From the NCBI RefSeq assembly GCF_002288925.2, contig NW_022098008.1, positions 1,858,814-1,922,813 of the forward strand: a stretch of DNA of 64,000 nucleotides. Reading direction: 5' to 3'. The notes under the pieces were generated by a model. That model had not been told where the DNA came from, did not search any database, and was given only the letters and a program-made list of their open reading frames with translations. The stretch is from Delphinapterus leucas. Taxonomy: Eukaryota > Chordata > Mammalia > Artiodactyla > Monodontidae. The translations under genes were made by a program, and so were the position numbers. Positions 56,781 to 64,000 of this stretch are shown here, piece after piece. The stretch's first letter is position 1; every line of letters starts with the position of its first letter.

Positions 56781-58669
56781 CTGCTCAGGACGAACGCTCG
56801 GCACCCTTCCCATCCCCAGGCCAGGGTGGTCCCACTGTGCTGGTAGGAGCAGGGCCTGAAAACAGGGGTCCTCCCCCAGCCCACCTTCCCCTGTTCGAAA
56901 ATGTCAGGGGTTAAAATGTTCGCTTTGCGCTTTCTTTTGATCTTGGAGGGGAAAGGCCAGAAATGCTGGCACCGTTACGGGCCGTGCTTAGACCTGCGGC
57001 TGCGAGCAGTCCCAACCCCACTAACTTTGGTCAGCCTTATTAATTCCAGCAGCACTCTATTTGTTTGTCATTTTCCCCTTTTCCTCGCGAATCATTATTT
57101 ATGGCAGAGGGGGGACATAAAGGTGCCCGCTAGTAGAATGGAGGCTGGGAGGGAATTTCTGACAAGGAGAGCATGAATGTGTGTTTTCCCTAAAGGTCAC
57201 CAACAGAAGAGGCCTGGTCTGATCATCTCTTAGAATCGTTACTCAAGAGCATTAACTAATTACCCAATCAGAGAAATGAAAAAAAAAATTTCTTTAAAAT
57301 AACCAAAGGTAATTATAACCCGGTTGTTGACACTAATGGTTAATAATTGATCAGAACTTACACACAATCGTTAATTCCCCCCGCCCCCCCCCTAAAAAAA
57401 CGTGAGTGCTTGTGTAGTGTTATTTTGTTCCTTCCCTCTGGGCATTGCCTATGAAGATCCACTTAGTTTCCATTTGGAGGCAGCCCCAAACCTCACAGCT
57501 GCTTCTTTAAGAATCTTAGATTTAATTTGTTTTCAGTTTCATCTAGAACCAAGTAACATTGGGACACCTTTTTAAAAGATGCTTCCTTAGTATCTTGGAG
57601 CCACACTTAAACAAACAAACAAAAATCATTCTTCCTCTTTCCTTTTACCTGGGGTTGCAAAAGAACAGAAGGCAGATTTCCTGACTCATCCCATTTGCAT
57701 TATATTACCAGTAGAGTCCTCCTTGCAAACAGCTTCCATTTTTATCTTTCTTAGAAAGAGCGAGAACACTCTGCCCTCAGCAGAGGGAATACAAGCCTAT
57801 TTTCTCTGCCTAGAGGGTGGAGGGTGGAGGTGCCAGCTGAGACTATATCCCTCTGTTTGCAGGAGATGCAGGTGAAAAAGCAGAGGAGAGCATGAAAATG
57901 GGGGTATTTGCTCCCCAAACTGGGGGTAGAAGTGGTGCCTCCCTCGCCTACCAATGCCTGACGTCCAAGTGCATAGCATCAAACACCGGTTTCCTAGCAT
58001 TCTAGCCCAAGCAAAGGGAAGGGCTGGCGTGTGGTTTCATCACGGCCAATAGAAAGTAATTTCCAGCAACTGGAAAATTATATTGTCATAGATTATTTCT
58101 CCTTATAATAAGCCTTTAAAATATCTGCAGGGATTTGTCACTTACATAAAGGTTTGCAAATACATCAAAGGGATATGTCCCCTTTGCGATCTGTAGAAAT
58201 TCAAATGACGTTAATCGTAATATCCACATGTCACAGACTGTTGTGTATTGTTCCCAAGATTGTCTCTTGGGTTAACACATTTTTTTTTAATGTTTAAAAT
58301 GTTATTTTTGTAAAAGGTAGTGTAAAAACACATACTTAATGGGTCTATTTATATCCTTAGTTTGGGGTTAAAATGAATGTTTTCCTTGGGATTTTCAATG
58401 CACTGGGAAACTAAAGAAAAAGTATGTGGTGGATAATCAGTGTAGACTGTTACTTTGAGGAACTTTCTAATAATCCAGCGTATTGTTTACATTTGAAAAG
58501 GGATGCCTCCCGCTGAAAAGATAAATGGCTTTGTAATGATTTTTGCAAACTTATGTCTCTTTACTGCGACTCGAGCAGAGAATTTAGGGCACATTTATTC
58601 CGTCACGTCAAGAAACAAAAGGGTCGACTTGACTCTTAGCCCCTTTGATAATATTTCAGTGCGATTTTA
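56781..58669. other. Repeat-poor AT-rich stretch between CpG islands
   Basis: No transposon recognised. TAAT-type homeodomain core sites cluster at 57.25-57.38 kb (ATTAACTAATTACCCAATCAG, TGGTTAATAATTGATCAG, CGTTAATTCC). The segments at 58.06-58.66 kb look like conserved non-coding sequence by texture. A short (AAAC)n lies at about 57609-57624. Confidence 0.5.
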
Positions 58670-59300
58670 AATGACCCTAAAACGCACGCGGCCAGTGGAG
58701 GGCGGCTGCTCCGTCCGCGCTTTCCGCAGCGGTGCGCAAGGGCCAGGTCCAAAGATGCCGGATAAACACGCGCGGGAGGACAGCCTCGCGGGCACCCGGC
58801 CGCTTCCGCGCTTCCTGGACCTGCTCGGCGGCGGCGGCGGCGGCGGCGGCGGCAGCGAGGGATGCGGGATGCGCGGAGCCCCGGCCCGGGCGCCCGGCCC
58901 CTTCCTCTCCGCCGCCCCCGCGGCCTCGCCGCAGACAAAGGTGGATGAAGTTCTTTTTAAGTTTCAAAGGCAGTTGCCCGGCAGCTTTGCAGAAACAATA
59001 ACTCTTTTATTGGGAACAAATGTTGACATTTGACGGGCGCGGAGCCTGCGGCCGCCGGGCAAGCGCTCCCCTTGCTCTCAGCAGCGCCCGGCCCCGGGGC
59101 CCACCTGAGATTAAGGCGCGAATTCCGATAAATCTGCTTTAAAGCACACGGGGCCGCGCGGGGCAGAGGCCGGCAAGCCGGACCGCGGGGCTGCATCCCA
59201 GCCGAGGGGCGGGAGGCCGGGCCAGGCCCGCGTCCCCAAGGCCCCGCGTGCTCGCCACTGCGCGCCCCCCTCTCCTCCGCCTCCGCTAACATCTGCGAAA
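58670..59300. promoter_or_regulatory. Second CpG island with (GGC)9 tract
   Basis: Dense CpG from about 58,680 to 59,290, including an uninterrupted GGC run at 58827-58853. The plus strand has an open frame from 58671 (or an inner ATG at 58755 with A at -3) to a TGA at 59031-59033. It encodes nine consecutive glycines and a less biased C-terminal part (VDEVLFKFQRQLPG). The AT-rich segment at 58950-59035 lies between GC-rich blocks. Function unknown: promoter, enhancer island or small exon. Confidence 0.7.
58671..59033 (+). CDS. Doubtful ORF in CpG island, glycine tract
   Basis: This 120-codon frame is listed only as a candidate. It has an internal start at 58755 in a fair Kozak context, a run of nine glycines at about residues 53-61 of the long form, and an end that leaves GC-rich sequence without losing the frame. 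No family is recognised, no splice site is matched, and a 100-codon frame exists on the opposite strand (58636-58938). GC-rich islands produce such frames by chance, so a non-coding explanation is more likely. Confidence 0.15.
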   Translation: MTLKRTRPVEGGCSVRAFRSGAQGPGPKMPDKHAREDSLAGTRPLPRFLDLLGGGGGGGGGSEGCGMRGAPARAPGPFLSAAPAASPQTKVDEVLFKFQRQLPGSFAETITLLLGTNVDI

Positions 59301-59717
59301 GTCTTCGTAGGCCAGGACGTAATGTTTGATTAGCTCGATTTTAAAGCAAAAGATAAAAATCAGACGCAGCAACTTCCTTCCCTAAGAAGGGTCTCTCTGT
59401 CTCTGTGTCTCTATGGGTCTCTCTTTCTCCCTCGTCTTCCCTAAGGATCTGCGTGGAGAAACCATAACCCACTCTGCATTTCCTTAAAAAGATCCCGCTA
59501 AACACCTGCAGCTTTTATGTGCTTAGAGCACATTTCAAAATCAAGTTTTCCAGAAAGAAATTCAGGTCAGGAGGCAGGGTAGGTAAGTTATGGAAATCTT
59601 TGATAATTTGTTGGACTTATAAACATCAAAGAAGATTCGTTAGCCTGGGCTAATCTCCTGCGCTGCTTTGAGTTTTCACCCATTGAAAGGTATGCGTTGT
59701 CCCTGAGCGGAGGGCTG

Positions 59718-59751
<34 letters not shown>

Positions 59752-61757
59752 GGAAGGGATCACATGTCCAGGTAAAACAGTCTTCGGTTCCAAAGGGAGA
59801 CAGCTTTTATCCAGGCTTCAATTCTGAACACGTGCAAGGAGACCCATTTTTGCGTGGGTTTCCTACTTCTCCACTCCACACTTCTTTAAGAGACGCAGTG
59901 CCCTCGGTGTGTATAGTCACTGGGGGCATGGTCTTTCAGTGCCTAATTTGTTGAATATTGTCAACTTTCATACTTTTCACTGAATTATAATATTGCATAT
60001 TGCAGATACCGCTGCCATGCGCACCGCAGTCCCTGCCGATTTAGGAAATACAGCTAATATTAATAAAAGCAAAACTACTTAACGCCTTCGTATGGCAATG
60101 CCAAATGCTATCTGGAGGGGAAATCATTATCTTCACAGTAATTCTACAAAGCTTTCAGCTGAGACAAAAACAGGCAAAGGAGCTCCCGCCTCACTTGTAT
60201 GTCCACAGACTCGAATTTGTTTTCTTCCAGACATGCTGCCACAGAGTAACCAGGCTGCCCACGTGAAAAATCTTCCCTGTTGCCAAGAGATAGCTCAGAT
60301 CCAAACATGTCGAGGTCTCTTACTAGGAGAGGCAGGAAGGAGAAAAAAATAGTTGTGTACCCCAGAGATTCGCTTTCTGCTAACCTCCAAATGCTTATCT
60401 ACTCAAAGCCAACAAAATGCCTGAGAAGTAATAGAAAACCGAAACCTTGGCCTGCGTCTCCGTTGGCAGTCAGACCCCACCGTTCCTCCCCACAGGCATG
60501 GCGCTGTGACCGGTTCACAGCCCCCTGGATTTGCCTCAAGTGTCTAAGATTACTTTCAAATACCCTTTCTAACAAGACCCCGGCAAGAGGCCACTAATTT
60601 CTAAGGCACAAAAAGCCACTGGAGAGAGCTCCGTTTGTCAATATCAACTGGTCCAGCAATTTCCCATCCTCAGACACGTCGGCCTATCGGAGCTGGCAGA
60701 CGTGTAGACAAGATTTTATAAATTGTTCAATATCAGCCCATAATGAACCCCAACTGACCATTCCAAAGCAGCTAAAAGCATCCGGGATGACCCCCGCTGG
60801 GATCCAATAATGCGCTCAGGCTGCAACATTATTAATCACGGAATAAAATAGATGAACCTCTTGAAAAATAAGTGTATGATTGATTAAAGGGCAATCTAAG
60901 AAGCTATTATTCTTGTTTTATAACCGTAAGTTATATTCACTCAATTTATCTTTGGAGAGGAAATAAATGATCATTTCTTTTCTGAAATTATATTATATGG
61001 ATATCCATACAATTTTGCTGAAAATTAAAGTGACAGTTTTGCTGCTTTTATGATACTAATCAAAGGGAATATGTTCCCTGACTACAAATTCTAGACTTGT
61101 CCTATCATTAGATAGTAACACAATAACGAGGCAATAGGCTAAGGTTCTTTAAACTTTTCTTCCCCCCCAGGGTAAGGGTAAGAGTCACTGTAAGGAAAAT
61201 AAATCTCTCCTCCCAGATTTTCGCCGTGTGTTTAATGTGAGTTATATGAAAAGGAGAGTTAAGAAGCCATCCAATAAATCTGAATAATCTACGCCAATTT
61301 GGATAATTCAAGGTTACAATAAACAATTATTTCCCTCAATAATTTATGGTGAGGGTGTAACTATTATCCATGTTATCACAATTCTCTAGTTACTGAGGAG
61401 GTTCAATGAGCCTATACCCGAAATAAATATAAAATGGATCCTAATGCATAGGCATATCAGATCATTTTATCTTGCCAAGCTTTTAAAATGTATACTAACA
61501 AGCCGTTTTCATATTCAGAACACAAAATCTGAATTTTCTTGCAATGCATGTGTACATAAATAACCTAAAACCATACATATCTCCCTACTGTGTACGTCTC
61601 TTCCATCTGCCTTTTTGTAGGAGCAGGAGAAGGGAGAGATTATTTTACACATTTTCATTAAAAAGCCTGAGGTCAGATCACCTGGGCAGAGGGGCTACTA
61701 TCACCAGGACTCCCTACCCAAATCACTCTTCCAGGACAAATGAGCCCCAGACACCAC
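59301..61757. other. Repeat-poor gene-flanking stretch, likely regulatory
   Basis: Contains a (TG)15 run at 59719-59749 and otherwise no transposon that I recognise. The segment at about 60.65-61.10 kb is AT-rich, with multiple homeodomain-like ATTA/TAAT and TTTATAA sites (ATTATTAATCACGG, TGATTGATTAAAGG) and has the texture of a conserved developmental enhancer. It lies immediately 3' of the minus-strand gene. Confidence 0.5.
59719..59749. repeat. (TG)n microsatellite
   Basis: About 15 uninterrupted TG units. Confidence 0.95.
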
Positions 61758-64000
61758 ATTGTTGTAGACTAGTTTGCTTTTATTTACAATTTAAGATATA
61801 AATTAGTAAAGAATTCTCGTTAAACAACCAACAAAGATTATATAACCAGCAATGTTCAAATAAAAACCAGGCAGATTCTATTTACAAAAGGTTTAGATTC
61901 CATTGCAATACAACTTGCATAAATTACTAGAAGCTTTATATCATTATAAAAATAAATATCAAATTTGTTTCCACTTCTTAAGTACTCAAGTTCTATAATC
62001 ACGTTTTATTTCTACTGTGTACATCTTTTACAAATAAACTTTACAGTAAATCCTATCACACCTATAGAATATATACCGTGGCAATGAAGTGATCAATTCA
62101 AGATATCCTGAGAAAAAAGATTGTTTTCAAAAGTCACACATACATTGGGGAAGCTATACTATGCCAACAAATTCACATATGTCCAACAAAAGTCTGTTCC
62201 AATAGAGTCTGTGGGTTGGCAGTGCCCTGTGGATCCTTCTCTTTTACAGTGGCACAAGATGTGGTCCGGATTTAGAGATCTTTTTTTTTTTAATACATCT
62301 GTATATTTATAAACTTGGGAAGAGAGAATGGCCTGCTGACTTTTTTTTCCAAAGCAATTGTGACACCTACCTGTGGACCAAGGAAAAGACCAAATCATCC
62401 CAAATCCTTCAGTCCCATGCCAACATCATCATATTCTAAAAAGGAGTCCATCTGAAATGGTCTTGCCTCTTCCCCATCTCCAAGCTCTGTGATTAGTAAT
62501 TGTGCCTACTTGTAAAGTGGGTATTTTTTGAGTTGCTGCTGTCAGCCAGGTGAACTGCACGGCCCTACCTAGTCCATCTGGACATAGGGACAAGCCTGAT
62601 AAAAGCTAGACTAGTCCTTCTATGTCTCTCCAGTCTGACTCTGCAAAGATCATCTATAAAGGCGTTTGATACCCCAACTTTCAGGGGCACTCGCTCATCA
62701 AAGCAAGTGTCTATTAAGGGTCTAGCATAGTTAAAAAACAAAGTTCCAAATTTGCATACAAATACCCAGATTTTAAGAACCTATTTTTTCCAAAGAGAAA
62801 ACAACAGCAATAAATACGTTCCAGTTAAAGGAGTGATTCTGTAAAGCAGAACTTGAGCAGAAAAAGAAGGACTCTCTAAAAGAGCATGGATCCCCTCCCA
62901 CTTAAAGGGGAAAACAAAACAAAACAAAACAAAAAAAAGGGGGAAGATTGCAGTGCTCTGTCCTCATACCCCGTGCCAAAAAGCAAGAAATACACATTAA
63001 GCAAGTTTACAGGGCAACTGGTTCGGGGAGGCTTACCCAAGGGGTAAGGGGGAACCCCAGGGAGCCCACTTACTTGCATTGCTGTGTGCGGCCCTTCTAT
63101 AGGTAGGGCTGGAGGCCTCCACCAACCACGGTGCAGCCCTCACTGGCATCTGTCAGGGGAGGGGGCAGTTAGTCAGAACCCACCCCCAGAGCCATCAGTC
63201 TCCCAGACAGCAGCACAGCCACCAGCCTGCACACCCACGCTCGCCATGCCCTTGCCCCCTGCGCCCGGCGAGCAGTCTGGGGGAGCCCGCTGTCTCCACC
63301 ACCACTGCCTGAGACAGACTTCGGTCATGTTTCCGCGTCCTCATTTTCTCTCCCCCTTGACTCCTTTTACAGGTCTTATCAGCTCAAGCCTGAATTATGA
63401 GCAACAGAGACAATATAAAGAAAAGGAGAGAAAGAAAACAGGCTCTCGTTTTCTATTTTGAAGATTTAAAAACTAAGGCCTCTGGGAAGAACTAGAACGT
63501 TTTGTTTCCTTCCAGCCAAAGGCAGAAGAGGAGATTCAGCTGAGACTCTATAAAGGGACAGAAAAGACAGAAAGCTTAGGCTCAGTCAGCAGGGGGAAAG
63601 CTGTCAGCTGCATGTTGGGCAATCTGTGTTTGCCCAAACGAAAACAGTCACGAGAATACTAGTAACGGTAATAATGATAAATCAAATGAAAAGTCAGCTA
63701 TAAGGGGGCAAGTCCCGTTGCGTGGCAGGATCGCCTGGCCCTCCGCCCCCTTTCTGCCCTCACCACCCCTTCACTTCTAACTTGTAGTCCAAGAACCACC
63801 GTCCAAAGACGTCCTGTCTTCTTCCTGTTCTCCTGTAAGCGACAAAGCTTCCCCGGCCAGACCTACAGGTCCCCCGGCCCCTTCCCCGGCTCCTCAAGGG
63901 TGCTCACCAACCGGGGACCCGCCGGCGCCCCCTCCCCCAAGGCCCCGCGGGCCGCAGGCCGCCTACCTTTCTTGGGCTCGTAGCCGCCGCCGGGGGGCCG
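61758..64000 (-). CDS. 3' end of an unidentified minus-strand gene (terminal exons and 3' UTR)
   Basis: The gene enters from beyond position 64,000. Visible parts are a GC-rich exon (63967-64000, partial) ending AAGAAAG before a GTAGGC donor, and a 76-bp exon (63074-63149) preceded by a strong pyrimidine tract and CAG and followed by GTAAGTGGG. A long AU-rich 3' UTR has poly-A signals. Reading through the junction gives RPPGGGYEPKK then DASEGCTVVGGGLQPYL and a TAG stop. The stop lies 23 nt before the exon end, too close to trigger nonsense-mediated decay. I do not recognise the protein from this short tail. Another frame joins in phase to a short Arg/Ala-rich peptide, so the frame is not certain. 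The GC-rich exon, the CpG-rich edge and the long UTR fit a developmental regulator, by inference only. Confidence 0.6.
61779..61784 (-). promoter_or_regulatory. Distal poly-A signal AATAAA
   Basis: AATAAA on the minus strand, followed about 15-20 bp later by CTACAACAATG, a plausible cleavage zone near 61,760. The downstream sequence becomes GT-rich (GTGGTGTCTGGGGC). Confidence 0.7.
62005..62010 (-). promoter_or_regulatory. Proximal poly-A signal AATAAA
   Basis: AATAAA on the minus strand about 225 bp before the distal signal. It would give a shorter 3' UTR by alternative polyadenylation. Confidence 0.5.
62910..62938. repeat. (CAAAA)n short tandem repeat
   Basis: Five or so AAAAC units ending in an A run, inside the intron or 3' UTR of the edge gene. 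Confidence 0.85.
63074..63149 (-). CDS. 76-bp exon carrying the probable stop codon
   Basis: The acceptor is CCCCTCCCCTGACAG (complement of 63150-63164) and the donor GTAAGTGGG (complement of 63065-63073). Both are near consensus and this is the best exon signature in the window. Phase 1 from the upstream exon gives 17 residues and TAG at 63097-63099. In phase 0 the exon stays open to its end and could join a further coding exon. In phase 2 a TGA appears after two codons. Confidence 0.65.
63150..63966 (-). other. Last visible intron
   Basis: Between GTAGGC (63961-63966) and TGACAG (63150-63155 complement), 817 bp. A second pyrimidine-rich acceptor, TTGCTCATAATTCAG, occurs at complement of 63390-63404 and could define an alternative longer exon. 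GC content rises steeply from 63.7 kb to the edge, consistent with a CpG island over the upstream exon. Confidence 0.55.
63967..64000 (-). CDS. Partial coding exon at window edge
   Basis: 34 bp on the minus strand, open in the frame RPPGGGYEPKK with one base left over (phase 1), followed by intron start GTAGGC (63961-63966). The surrounding sequence back to about 63,700 is GC-rich. The exon extends outside the window, so length and domain content are unknown. Confidence 0.6.

Larger units (their letters stand above)
61765..63073 (-). other. Intron and/or 3' UTR of the edge gene
   Basis: On the minus strand this is AU-rich with the texture of a long 3' UTR. A possible last-exon acceptor, TCTTTTCCTTGGTCCACAG, occurs at complement of 62371-62389, which would make the last exon about 61765-62370. 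Alternatively the donor at 63073 is unused and the UTR is continuous. A (CAAAA)n tract at 62910-62938 and an 11-T run near 62281-62291 (plus strand) lie inside. Confidence 0.55.

Noticed and set aside
63084..63461. 125-codon plus-strand frame
   Set aside because: It is antisense to the well-supported minus-strand exon and intron, with Pro/Ser-rich content.

Overview
This is a vertebrate nuclear window, almost certainly from a cetacean. The diagnostic sequence is the tRNA-derived CHR-type SINE that starts GGCTTCCCTGGTGGCGCAG. It occurs as full copies with pure A tails and clean target-site duplications at 6.3, 10.0 and 41.2 kb, with older relatives at 8.0, 34.3, 36.2 and 50.9 kb. L1 3' ends of cetartiodactyl type (15.6, 29.2, 45.9 kb), old L1M pieces, MaLR LTRs and MIR elements complete a normal mammalian repeat mix. 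The long open frames in the window are non-coding: they lie in simple repeats, CpG islands or old retroelements.

Layout. From 1 to about 54.4 kb I find no protein-coding exon I can defend. This part is unique sequence broken up by transposons and an unusually large set of tandem repeats. They are a 52-bp-period minisatellite at 21.8 kb, a 750-bp tetranucleotide array with an assembly gap at 24.2-24.9 kb, a CA/CG compound array at 49.4 kb and a 26-bp-period minisatellite at 50.4 kb. From 54.4 kb the character changes. Interspersed repeats disappear, two CpG islands appear (54.5-56.8 and 58.7-59.3 kb), and the sequence between them is AT-rich, TAAT-rich and looks like conserved non-coding DNA.

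The one real gene is at the right edge on the minus strand. Its first visible exon runs off the window at 64,000 and ends in a GTAGGC donor at 63,967. A 76-bp exon (63,074-63,149) with a strong acceptor and donor follows, carrying a stop in the compatible frame. A long AU-rich 3' UTR with AATAAA signals at 62,010-62,005 and 61,784-61,779 ends near 61,760. I could not name the gene from the short peptide visible. A GC-rich coding exon, clustered CpG islands and a repeat-poor, TAAT-rich flank fit a developmental regulator with a cis-regulatory landscape, but that is inference.

No CRISPR array, operon, prophage or other bacterial-type system is present. The best candidates for new biology are the repeat-poor islands and AT-rich blocks downstream of the gene (54-61.5 kb), the glycine-tract ORF in the second CpG island, and an unassigned 184-codon frame at 42.0-42.6 kb.
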